Positions 9,781 through 17,548 of a DNA stretch of 64,000 bases are shown in pieces (the first letter of the stretch is position 1; the number at the start of each line of letters is the position of its first letter). Under the pieces are notes generated by a model, which saw nothing but the letters and a program-made list of their open reading frames with translations, was not told the origin of the DNA and searched no databases. Both the position numbers and the translations under genes were made by a program. Origin of the DNA: Ignavibacteriales bacterium (GTDB taxonomy: Bacteria; Bacteroidota; Ignavibacteria; Ignavibacteriales; SURF-24); assembly GCA_026390815.1 (NCBI GenBank), contig JAPLFH010000056.1:1-64000 (forward strand). Reading direction: 5' to 3'.

Positions 9781-11499
9781 TTATTTTTTTTGTATTAAGT
9801 TCTTTGCCATTAATATTTCTACTTCTGATCCCTGAGTATGATTGATCCGCAAAACTCCTCCGTTATCCAGACCTTTCCATATCCAACCTTCTTTGATTTG
9901 ACTATTTTCCTGATCGGAAAGATTTTTAATTTCCCCTATTGCAGAACCATTCACTTTTACAATTTCAGGTTTTAACATGAGGCGTAAAACTTCTGTAGAA
10001 GATTCATCATAAGTTGTAAACTCAATTTTATCAGTTGAATAAAATATCTTTTTTATAACTGATGATGAGCTTAGTAAATGATTTTCATCAGGTGGAGCCC
10101 ATTCCGGAACCGCAGCTAATCCTTGCATAAAATGTTGGATATAATCACCATAGCCATCCGAAAACCATGCGGTGGTCCAATCTGGTCCGGTCCATACATA
10201 ACCATTATCCTCACACATATAAGTAGCAAAATTAAAATAGCGAAAAGCCTTTTCTTTATACTTATCTTCCCCGGTTTTTTCATACCACAGTGCGCAGATA
10301 GAAGCATAACGCGCCGTATGGCTGCCCATTGGTTCATAGCACCAGGTCTGTTCTCTAATTGCATCCATTCCCTCAACGGCAAAAGTGCTGGCAACCCAAT
10401 GTAAAAGTGCTGGGATGTCATTTCTCCAATTAGAATCTTTCTCAGGATGGTTTAAAATATAACGGGCGGTTTCCATCGGAGTAATTTGTACTCTGTTTAT
10501 TCTATTTGTATCGCTGGGTACATCTTCAAAATAACCATTCCAAATAAAAGTTTTCATAGGACCATTTTTTGAGAAAAGCCAGTCCCAAGCCTGCTTACCA
10601 GCTTTTTGATAAGCTTCAATTTTTTCCTTTTCAAGAGGAATGGTTTTTTTTATACGTATTAGTTCATCAAACAACCGGACAGGAGTAACTACATTGGAGC
10701 AATAGTCATCTTTAACTTTACCGGTTTTAGCATTTACTCTAAATGCCCAGGGTGATGATATAGAAAAGTTAGTGGCAAATTTTGTATCGGGCGCAGAAAC
10801 GTTGCGTATGTTTTTAGCCAGAGCATCTGCACAATTGATAGCTGCGCTAAAATATTTTTCTTCTCCAGTGATTTCGAAAAATTTTAAATATGCTATTCCA
10901 AGTTCGCCAACCTTATCCGGTTCAATCACATAAAGTCCGTCTCCTCGTCCTTCATTTTCCCATTTGGTAGCTCCATTGTAAACAATACTTCTTGGATCTG
11001 CACTTGCATATGGACAGTTCGCCCAAGTCCAATTTGATGGTGTAGTTCCATTTGATATCATTTGATCCAAACAATCTCTAACAATAGCAATATAGGAATT
11101 GTCGCCCGAAAATATTCGGTAATCTAAAGCAAGACTCTGTACGAATCCGGCAAATATACAAGCAGGGTTAGGCATCCAATCAGATCCGCTTGTTCCTTTA
11201 TAAAAATCTTTGTTTTGTCTTGGTCCGTCAAAATCGGCATGAACCATATAAAGTTTTAATTTGGTCGTTGGTTCAACCGGACAATCTTTTACAAACTGAG
11301 AAGCTAATTTTACAACATGAATATAACCGGCACCCGGCAATTGGGGTTTGTACCAGGAAAGAATTTCTCCATTATTATTGCGAATTACTTTATGTGAACA
11401 GATAGTATCAATTGGTAAAACTGGTCTCTTATAATCATTCTGTGGCAACAGGTTATATATAATTAAGAAGAACAGAAAAATTGTATAAACTTTTTTCAT
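9781..11499 (-). CDS. Secreted six-hairpin-glycosidase-like protein, function unknown
   Basis: 572 residues with a signal peptide (MKKVYTIFLFFLIIYNLLPQN). The body has repeated helical-hairpin signatures typical of (alpha/alpha)6 toroid enzymes: GELGIAYLKFFEITGEEKY, ARYASICALWYEKTGEDKY, ARYILNHPEKD. Aromatic-rich loops such as WTWANCPYASADP and VWTGPDWTTAWFSDGYGDYI may line an active cleft. A small beta-rich C-terminal part follows. It is the first gene of the run that continues into GH3 and GH120, so action on a xylan side chain or related polysaccharide is a plausible inference. I do not recognise a specific glycosidase or lyase family and cannot name catalytic residues. Confidence 0.7.
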   Translation of the reverse strand: MKKVYTIFLFFLIIYNLLPQNDYKRPVLPIDTICSHKVIRNNNGEILSWYKPQLPGAGYIHVVKLASQFVKDCPVEPTTKLKLYMVHADFDGPRQNKDFYKGTSGSDWMPNPACIFAGFVQSLALDYRIFSGDNSYIAIVRDCLDQMISNGTTPSNWTWANCPYASADPRSIVYNGATKWENEGRGDGLYVIEPDKVGELGIAYLKFFEITGEEKYFSAAINCADALAKNIRNVSAPDTKFATNFSISSPWAFRVNAKTGKVKDDYCSNVVTPVRLFDELIRIKKTIPLEKEKIEAYQKAGKQAWDWLFSKNGPMKTFIWNGYFEDVPSDTNRINRVQITPMETARYILNHPEKDSNWRNDIPALLHWVASTFAVEGMDAIREQTWCYEPMGSHTARYASICALWYEKTGEDKYKEKAFRYFNFATYMCEDNGYVWTGPDWTTAWFSDGYGDYIQHFMQGLAAVPEWAPPDENHLLSSSSVIKKIFYSTDKIEFTTYDESSTEVLRLMLKPEIVKVNGSAIGEIKNLSDQENSQIKEGWIWKGLDNGGVLRINHTQGSEVEILMAKNLIQKK

Positions 11500-11661
11500 C
11501 GTTCTTATTCCATTCTCATTTGACGTTTATTACGCTTTAATTGGACCCAACTCGAGCGATTAGATCGTTAAAAAAGCCTTTTGGACGATTAAGTATTTTA
11601 AAAATAATACCTTTGTAATGTTGAAAAAACTGAAACAAACAACCCAAAAGTTGAAACAAAG

Positions 11662-11937
11662 ATGCTAAAAAACAGTCATAAAAACCAATCCATCTTTGGC
11701 GAACAAATTAGTAAAATTGAAATAACTAACGAAAAAATTTCAGGAAGAGGTGGATTAGCATTCTTTCTTCGATATGTTGCACAAATAGAATTTTATTAAA
11801 TCTCTGAAAGAATATTGGGTCGTATTCGAATGGCATCAAAAGGTTTGTCATAATATCATTTCATTAAACAGATGCTTGCATACTTTATTGACGGTTTTTA
11901 TATGAGTATTGAAAGTTTTACTGATAGGAAAAAATAA
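11662..11937 (+). pseudogene. IS1380-type transposase remnant (N-terminal part with internal stops)
   Basis: The plus strand from ATG 11662 reads MLKNSHKNQSIFGEQISKIE, then ITNEKISGRGGLAFFLRYVA, a stop, ISERILGRIRMASKGLS, a stop, and YHFIKQMLAYFIDGFYMSIE before a final TAA. The order SGRGGL-xFF-RY, then a G-xI-R-SKKGxS segment, then a (F/L)A-FIDG-xMSI segment matches the N-terminus of IS1380-family transposases. Two in-frame stops and loss of the catalytic region show it is dead. The stretches on either side (11500-11661 and 11938-12057) have no recognisable coding content, and I could not identify terminal inverted repeats. Confidence 0.75.
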
Positions 11938-12057
11938 AAAAGAACAACTTACTACAAGCAAAATCCGTTTCGTAAAGCTTCTCACCGTTTACCTAAGGTT
12001 CCCCTTTAACCATTTACTCTACAAACCAATATTTTATTAACAGTAAAAGAAAAATTT

Positions 12058-12084
12058 TAAGAGGGACTTCCATAGTCCCTCTTA
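12058..12084 (-). terminator. Rho-independent terminator of the cytochrome cluster
   Basis: An 11-bp perfect stem TAAGAGGGACT / AGTCCCTCTTA with a 5-base loop lies 22 bases past the stop of the last cytochrome gene (12106). On the minus strand it is followed by AAATTTTTC. Confidence 0.8.
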
Positions 12085-12105
12085 TATTTGAAAAACACTA
12101 ACCTA

Positions 12106-13293
12106 TTATTTCCGTAATTCCACAATGGAAGATTTAAGCAACTCGACAGCATAATGAGTATTATGTGATCCTTTACTTTTATCATGTTCAACAAACAAGA
12201 AATTAAATAAAGCACCTGCTCTGGATGCCGGGCGGATTTTAAGTGCATTACTTCCACTACCGGCATTGATTGTAATACTACCGTCTGTAGCAGAAACAAC
12301 TATCCACGGGTTCTTTGCACCAACATTCCATTTGTTAACTACATTTACATCAAGCAATAAAGTTTGCAATGTATCCAGATATGCTTCTATTGCCGTGTGA
12401 CTTCCAAGTCCATTGGTTAATGTTGAGGATGCACCAATATAATCAACTTTAAAACCAGCAGCATGACAACCTGAGGTTGTACAACCTGTTGTTAGAGATA
12501 CAGGTTGATGCGAAGTATTGTCATAGCTTATATTCATTGTATGACCACCTGCTATTCCGGAACCTGCGGTAGCATCTGCCATATGGCAAGAAATACAGCC
12601 TTCTTGTTTAATTGTTGTATTATCAGTGTGATTGGAATTTCCTGTATAAGTATAATCAGCAAATTGGAATCCACCTTTTCCCATCAGCATTTGTCCCTGA
12701 ACTCCGTAATGAGGATACCATCTATTGTTGTTGATGGTAATTGTATCGGTTAATGCAGTTTTGGTTGGATCTGGTTTAGGACTTATTGTGCGTGGTTTAT
12801 GGCATTGAACACAAAGATTACCTTTACCATAATTAAAAGAATAATCTGCCATACCTTGAATTGGAGAAGTAATAGTAACTGCATTGATAGTGCGTAGTGC
12901 AAAATTACCATTAGCATGCGGTGAATGACATGCAAAACATCCTGGCGGCGAGGCATCTACATGATTAGTAACTGTTTTACCTTGCATTTCCTGGATAAAA
13001 CCTTCGGTTGTATGGCATCCTGCACATGTTGAACTGTTACGTTCAAAATCTCCACCAACAAAATGTTTAGATAACTGCCATTGATATCTTTTAGCCCAGA
13101 CGTAGTAGGTTGTATCCTGGTCAGGGTCATGGCAGTCGCCACATTTAATCCCTTCCTTGAATCCTTCCAGGTTAAGTAAAGTTGTATCACCCGCTGGACC
13201 TGTTGGACCCGCAGGACCTTTACATCCATCAAAGGAAATTATTAAAAATCCTCCGATTACCAGAAGACAAAAAAAGATATTTTTTTTTCTCAC
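12106..13293 (-). CDS. Multiheme c-type cytochrome lipoprotein with collagen-like linker
   Basis: 395 residues. A hydrophobic leader ends at FDGC (Cys24), giving a probable but slightly atypical lipobox. Directly after it comes a Gly-X-Y stretch (KGPAGPTGPAG) resembling a short collagen-like linker. Heme motifs: CGDCH, CAGCH, CFACH, CVQCH, CISCH, and one CX4CH (CTTSGCH), so five canonical sites plus one possible. The last about 100 residues carry no heme motif. It is the last gene of the porin-cytochrome cluster; a surface or outer-membrane-anchored electron acceptor is the natural inference. Confidence 0.85.
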   Translation of the reverse strand: MRKKNIFFCLLVIGGFLIISFDGCKGPAGPTGPAGDTTLLNLEGFKEGIKCGDCHDPDQDTTYYVWAKRYQWQLSKHFVGGDFERNSSTCAGCHTTEGFIQEMQGKTVTNHVDASPPGCFACHSPHANGNFALRTINAVTITSPIQGMADYSFNYGKGNLCVQCHKPRTISPKPDPTKTALTDTITINNNRWYPHYGVQGQMLMGKGGFQFADYTYTGNSNHTDNTTIKQEGCISCHMADATAGSGIAGGHTMNISYDNTSHQPVSLTTGCTTSGCHAAGFKVDYIGASSTLTNGLGSHTAIEAYLDTLQTLLLDVNVVNKWNVGAKNPWIVVSATDGSITINAGSGSNALKIRPASRAGALFNFLFVEHDKSKGSHNTHYAVELLKSSIVELRK

Positions 13294-13349
13294 ATATCCC
13301 TCCTTTTTCTTTTTTAAGAACTATAAATTGATTATACCAAAATCCCTCT

Positions 13350-14225
13350 TTAATAATCTATATCCTTACCAAATAAATTTAGTTTACCATCAATATGTTT
13401 TGATGAATTTATGAATTGTAAATTTGCATTCACAACATCTCCGTGGCATGCAGAACAAGTAAGTACATTTACGTGTGTTCCACCTTCCGCCTGAGTTTTG
13501 GGTAATGCTTTTTCAGCAATCGTTGTTTTTGTAGGATCACCATGACAAGTTCCACATGCTGCCGAGGATGGATTTGTCCATACAGGTGCATTCTGTGTGT
13601 TACCATTTTTAAATGTACCATGACAATAAGTATTAGTGCAGCCCGCAGTTGTAAAATTGTACTGTGGATTTGGTTCAAATAGTGGAAGTTGAGAATCATA
13701 TTCTGAAGTTGATGGTTTATTCGTTATAATATTTGCAAAAAAACTATTGAACATCACTTCGGCTTTACCATCATCAATATGACCTGCTTGATAAACACTT
13801 ACAGGAACATTATGGCATTCTGAACAGGAAAGAGTTTTTCCTTTTGAATTACCTTCAAGATGAACTTTATGCGCACCAACTCCACGTTCTGTAATTGCAG
13901 TGTTTCCATTAAGATCACGGCTATCTTCATGGCAAGTTGCACAGTTTTCTGGTCCTGCGGGTTGGTTATGACAAGTAAGACAAGAAGCTTTAGATAAGCC
14001 TCCATCGTACATTATTCCATGACATTGCTGGCATCGTTTCATATCCCAATTGCTGCTTTTAATAAATGTCCCATGAAAATCAGGATTTCCAGCTTTAGCA
14101 AATCCCGCACTATGAACTGCAACACCGGAAAAGGAAGTTGGGATGTTTTCTTTTATATCTGCACAGGATAGGAAAAGCAATCCAAACAAGAAAAATGAAA
14201 TTATATATTTTACTTTTTTTTCCAT
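13350..14225 (-). CDS. Multiheme c-type cytochrome lipoprotein (CXXCH and CX4CH motifs)
   Basis: Start taken at ATG 14223-14225, 13 bases after the upstream stop. The resulting leader MEKKVKYIISFFLFGLLFLSC ends in a convincing lipobox (Cys21), whereas the longer frame from 14270 would bury it. Heme motifs: CQQCH, CLTCH, CATCH, CSECH, CGTCH, CSACH, plus CTNTYCH (CX4CH): six canonical and one extended. Mixed CX4CH/CXXCH proteins are known among outer-surface cytochromes of metal-reducing Geobacter-type bacteria. The neighbours (porin, 14-heme cytochrome) suggest an outer-membrane cytochrome of the same conduit. Confidence 0.87.
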   Translation of the reverse strand: MEKKVKYIISFFLFGLLFLSCADIKENIPTSFSGVAVHSAGFAKAGNPDFHGTFIKSSNWDMKRCQQCHGIMYDGGLSKASCLTCHNQPAGPENCATCHEDSRDLNGNTAITERGVGAHKVHLEGNSKGKTLSCSECHNVPVSVYQAGHIDDGKAEVMFNSFFANIITNKPSTSEYDSQLPLFEPNPQYNFTTAGCTNTYCHGTFKNGNTQNAPVWTNPSSAACGTCHGDPTKTTIAEKALPKTQAEGGTHVNVLTCSACHGDVVNANLQFINSSKHIDGKLNLFGKDIDY

Positions 14226-14238
14226 ATCAAACTCGCTG

Positions 14239-15444
14239 TTAATCTCTTTTTGAACTGTGGCAATAACCACAAAATCCTACACCAGGACTGTTGGTAGAAA
14301 TATGACAATTAAAACAGAGTGAATTACTATCGTTGTGCCAATCGCCTTGTTCGTCTCGCATAAATCCATTTGGATGCGTTTTAGGATTTGTACCTTTTAT
14401 TCCATCGCTATCAAAATGACAGGTTATGCAGGCAGGATCACCACCCTGAGTATCGTGGCAGGAGGCGCATCTTTCAATATCTCTTTTTGCTTCAGTAGCA
14501 TGCTGTCCGCCACCGCTACCAACACCTATGATCATAAAATCTTTAGCTTTATGCGAAGTAGGCATAACTCCTGCAATAGCGTAATCACCACCGCTTAAAT
14601 TATGACATTCAGCGCAAAACGTTTCTGCCTGGTGGCATGTTTGGCATTCACTTTCTTTTCCTTTCAAATCTATACCGTGAGTATAAGTAAAGTTCAGATC
14701 GTGTACGCGAGTAATTTTTTGCTGCTTTGTACCATCAACAAAATTATGAGGTGAATAAGGTGCATAAAAATCTTTTGCTGTATTTTTTTCAGTCAACATA
14801 TTTGTACCAACGTGGCAGCCAGCGCAGGAATTATTATCGTGGCACATTGCGCAGTTTGCATCATTTGCTTCAGCAGCAAATTTGTGTGTCTTTTTATAAT
14901 TGCTTGTCTGGTGATTCTGCGGGATCAAATTAGCTGTAGATAAATGACAAGCTTCGCATTCGTTAGTTGCAATTCCTTGTTCATTATTATGGCACTGGTA
15001 ACAGGTTTCCATTTGCGGCATTGCCTTTACCGCTTTAAAACTATAATCAACTTCTTTCAAACCAGTGTGGCAGATTTCGCATTCCATCTTTTTTTCGTTT
15101 ATGTGAAAACTGTGATTGAAAATCATTTGAGATTTAGTTTGATTTAACGGCTCGAATTTATTATCGAAGTGGCAAGTGTTGCATGTTTTTTCATCCTGAA
15201 CGTCGTGGCATTGTGAACACTCTGTGTGGTCAGGAAGCAATCTGTCGTTCAATGATTTACTATCGGAAACTTTAGAATGACAACCCTTGCAATCTGTGGC
15301 TTCACTATGTACTGCGTGAGAAAACTTTATGATCTTTTCATTTCCATTTCCAGGATTTACATCTTCGCCGGAAGCAAACGCACTGAATGTTATGAATCCT
15401 GCAACGGAAAATATTATGATTAAATAAAAATATTTTAGTTTCAT
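14239..15444 (-). CDS. Periplasmic 14-heme c-type cytochrome
   Basis: 401 residues with a cleavable Sec signal peptide (MKLKYFYLIIIFSVAGFITF) and no lipobox. Fourteen CXXCH motifs are seen in order: CKGCH, CSQCH, CNTCH, CEICH, CYQCH, CEACH, CAMCH, CAGCH, CQTCH, CAECH, CASCH, CITCH, CFNCH, CGYCH. Heme density is about one per 28 residues, like periplasmic MtrA/OmaB-type cytochromes that plug into an outer-membrane porin. The gene starts just after the porin gene (stop at 15446, start at 15444) and so is almost certainly co-translated with it. Alternative view: a cytochrome of the nitrite or sulfur cycle, but no CX2CK or other catalytic heme motif is visible. Confidence 0.92.
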   Translation of the reverse strand: MKLKYFYLIIIFSVAGFITFSAFASGEDVNPGNGNEKIIKFSHAVHSEATDCKGCHSKVSDSKSLNDRLLPDHTECSQCHDVQDEKTCNTCHFDNKFEPLNQTKSQMIFNHSFHINEKKMECEICHTGLKEVDYSFKAVKAMPQMETCYQCHNNEQGIATNECEACHLSTANLIPQNHQTSNYKKTHKFAAEANDANCAMCHDNNSCAGCHVGTNMLTEKNTAKDFYAPYSPHNFVDGTKQQKITRVHDLNFTYTHGIDLKGKESECQTCHQAETFCAECHNLSGGDYAIAGVMPTSHKAKDFMIIGVGSGGGQHATEAKRDIERCASCHDTQGGDPACITCHFDSDGIKGTNPKTHPNGFMRDEQGDWHNDSNSLCFNCHISTNSPGVGFCGYCHSSKRD

Positions 15445-15445
15445 A

Positions 15446-16723
15446 TTAAATCAGGTTTAAGTTTGTGTTGAACCAATAATTTAGTTTAAGGAAGAACCTA
15501 AAATCATTCTTGTAAATTTTATTGTTCAGGTATTGCCCCTGAATATCGAATGACAAGACTCGCCATGGTCTTACGTTCACATTGCCAAGTATTGTTACTA
15601 AATCATTTCTAGGATCAGCTTCAGTAAGTTTGTAAGTTGTAAAAGTAACACCGGCAGAAGGAGTAACTAATCCATCAAAAAATGTATTTGCTGCATAAAG
15701 AGAAACTGCATCAAGTTCGCCGGCATATCCAAATGTTTTTCTGTAGCTGATATTTCCATAAGGTGAATTTACACCTACAGTAACTCGTTCAGAATTATCA
15801 TCCTTGTATTTAACATATCCGAATTTTCCGAGTACGGTGTAAGCACCAAGCTTGTAATCCAATCCAGTTTCAATTTCCTGCGAATTACCATAATCGAAAA
15901 CTGAAAATATAGAATTGTATCTTACTCGTGGCTCTCTGTAATTATAATAAACATCAACGCCTAAATCTTTAACTCCCATATACCTGCCGTTAAATTCAAC
16001 TTTAGAAGTTTTGGTAAGATTAAAATCAAAATCGTAACGTGTATCTATATTAAAAAAGTTTTTCGATTCATAAGAAACTTCAGCCGATGCAAATTTATAT
16101 TGATTTGATTTGCTTTGAACAAGCACAGAAATTGGATTTAAATTTTCATCCAACCGCGTTGCCCAGTAATCGTAAATTCGGAAATTTTTATTTACGTAGC
16201 TTAACCCTATCTTCCAATTTTCAAATGCATTGATTGTAAATTTTCCACCGTAAATATAATCATCCTTCCATTTCTTAGTCAGCTCAAGCTTTTGATAAGC
16301 CGGCACATTACCGCCATAATACCCGGTAATTTTATAATCACTATATCGCAAATCGGCAGTAATTCCATCAAACACACCTCCTGCAACACTGTTGAACAAT
16401 GGCTGCCTGCCAAGTTTAATTGTGGCAACATCAAAAAGTTTTCTTGTTTCTAAATAAAGATTGTAAAATCGAAGTCGTGGATCATTATCCACATTTTTAG
16501 AAAGATCACCTTCAAGTGTAAAGTAGGATCTTAAAGAAAAGAAATCTTTATTCACATTCAGGTTAAGTGTTTGATAAGAGCGGAGGTAAGTGTTAGAAAC
16601 GTCAGCCGATTCAAACCGTTCAAACGAATAAATTGAAGATGAAAATCTTCCATTAATAGTTTGAGCGAAGTTAAACAAGGGCAAGCAAAATATAAGAATC
16701 AAATAGTAAAATTTTTTATTCAT
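15446..16723 (-). CDS. Outer-membrane beta-barrel protein of the cytochrome cluster (porin candidate)
   Basis: 425 residues with a signal peptide (MNKKFYYLILIFCLPLFNFA). The rest alternates hydrophobic and polar residues in strands rich in Tyr, Phe and Asn (ATIKLGRQPLFNSVAGGVFD, DLGVDVYYNYREPRVRYN, NDFRFFLKLNYWFNTNLN), as in transmembrane beta-barrels. It sits between a tetraheme and a 14-heme cytochrome gene and is tightly coupled to the latter. That position is the one held by the MtrB/OmbB porin in porin-cytochrome complexes. It is shorter than MtrB, and homology to MtrB cannot be claimed from sequence reading. A general alginate-export-like porin is the alternative. Confidence 0.8.
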   Translation of the reverse strand: MNKKFYYLILIFCLPLFNFAQTINGRFSSSIYSFERFESADVSNTYLRSYQTLNLNVNKDFFSLRSYFTLEGDLSKNVDNDPRLRFYNLYLETRKLFDVATIKLGRQPLFNSVAGGVFDGITADLRYSDYKITGYYGGNVPAYQKLELTKKWKDDYIYGGKFTINAFENWKIGLSYVNKNFRIYDYWATRLDENLNPISVLVQSKSNQYKFASAEVSYESKNFFNIDTRYDFDFNLTKTSKVEFNGRYMGVKDLGVDVYYNYREPRVRYNSIFSVFDYGNSQEIETGLDYKLGAYTVLGKFGYVKYKDDNSERVTVGVNSPYGNISYRKTFGYAGELDAVSLYAANTFFDGLVTPSAGVTFTTYKLTEADPRNDLVTILGNVNVRPWRVLSFDIQGQYLNNKIYKNDFRFFLKLNYWFNTNLNLI

Positions 16724-16792
16724 CTGCAGCCTGCTTTAATTTTAAAAATATTAGCTATCAAATATTTAAAAACTTTATAACCAAAAGATGAA

Positions 16793-16843
16793 GGATACTT
16801 GTTTCTGAATATTAATTTTTTAAAAACCCAGCAACAAGTATCC
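16793..16843. repeat. 15-bp imperfect inverted repeat between porin and c554-type genes
   Basis: GGATACTTGTTTCTG (16793-16807) and CAGCAACAAGTATCC (16829-16843) are complementary at 14 of 15 positions around a 21-base AT-rich centre. It lies between co-directional genes (16723 and 16887). There is no T run right after the stem, so it could be an attenuating hairpin or part of a dispersed repeat. Confidence 0.6.
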
Positions 16844-16886
16844 AGTATCAGAAAAACTAATACTCAACTAAATCGTTCTAAACTCA

Positions 16887-17447
16887 TCAGCCTTTAGGCA
16901 TCGAATGAGCAATCTTTCCCCAGGCTTCCTCATACTTGAAAGATTTAAAAGTTGGACTTTCTGAGTTATGGCAGCCGGTACAAAATTTTTCTTTTTCTTT
17001 ATGAATAACCAAACCTTTGGAAATTGCTTGATCTCGATTTTTCATTATACTCATTTGTTGATACTCCGAACCTGGACCATGACAAGTTTCGCATTGAACA
17101 CCATCTTCAACTTTAAACTTTGCAGTTTTAAGAGCGGCATCAACATCATAACCACTAGCGTGGCACTTTAGACAGGCTTTTGTTTCAACTGCTTTGGTTT
17201 TAAATCCTTTTGCTTTGGCTATATCATCAGCTTTTTGCGTTTGTAAAGCTTTATAAGCGTTGGCATGTTTACTTCCCTGCCAGATGGTAAATTGCTTACC
17301 TGCCTTGTCAGACTTATGACACATACCGCATTTTTCAGCACCAACAAATCCGGATTTTTTATCTTCCTTAAAAGAATTAATTGAAGTGAAACCGAATGTT
17401 AGAGAAACAATAATAAGAAGTGAACAGAATTTTATTAAGTTGGTCAT
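16887..17447 (-). CDS. Tetraheme cytochrome c554-type protein
   Basis: Four heme motifs: CGMCH, CLKCH, CETCH, CTGCH. The pattern (V)GAEKCGMCHKSD, KACLKCHASGYD, VQCETCHGPGSEY and FCTGCHNSESP is that of the cytochrome c554/c-prime family, small periplasmic electron carriers first known as partners of hydroxylamine oxidoreductase. Start chosen at ATG 17445-17447, because AAAGGAGG precedes it by 5 bases and the signal peptide (MTNLIKFCSLLIIVSLTFGF) follows. The longer frame to 17504 reads through this ribosome site. It sits between the membrane cytochrome b/c fusion and the porin, so a shuttle between inner and outer membrane modules is a good inference. Confidence 0.9.
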   Translation of the reverse strand: MTNLIKFCSLLIIVSLTFGFTSINSFKEDKKSGFVGAEKCGMCHKSDKAGKQFTIWQGSKHANAYKALQTQKADDIAKAKGFKTKAVETKACLKCHASGYDVDAALKTAKFKVEDGVQCETCHGPGSEYQQMSIMKNRDQAISKGLVIHKEKEKFCTGCHNSESPTFKSFKYEEAWGKIAHSMPKG

Positions 17448-17548
17448 TTTTCCTCCTTTATGATAAATATTATATTGCCCTACAGATTTATTTACCAGAT
17501 GCAATATAAAATAATTTTATTAATTAAAACAAGATATTTTTAAGCGCT

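Noticed and set aside
11938-12057. C-terminal continuation of the IS1380 transposase
   Set aside because: Reading all three plus frames gave no recognisable transposase sequence past 11937.
17448-17504. Longer start of the c554-type gene at 17504
   Set aside because: The extension has no signal-peptide character and covers the AAAGGAGG ribosome site of ATG 17447.
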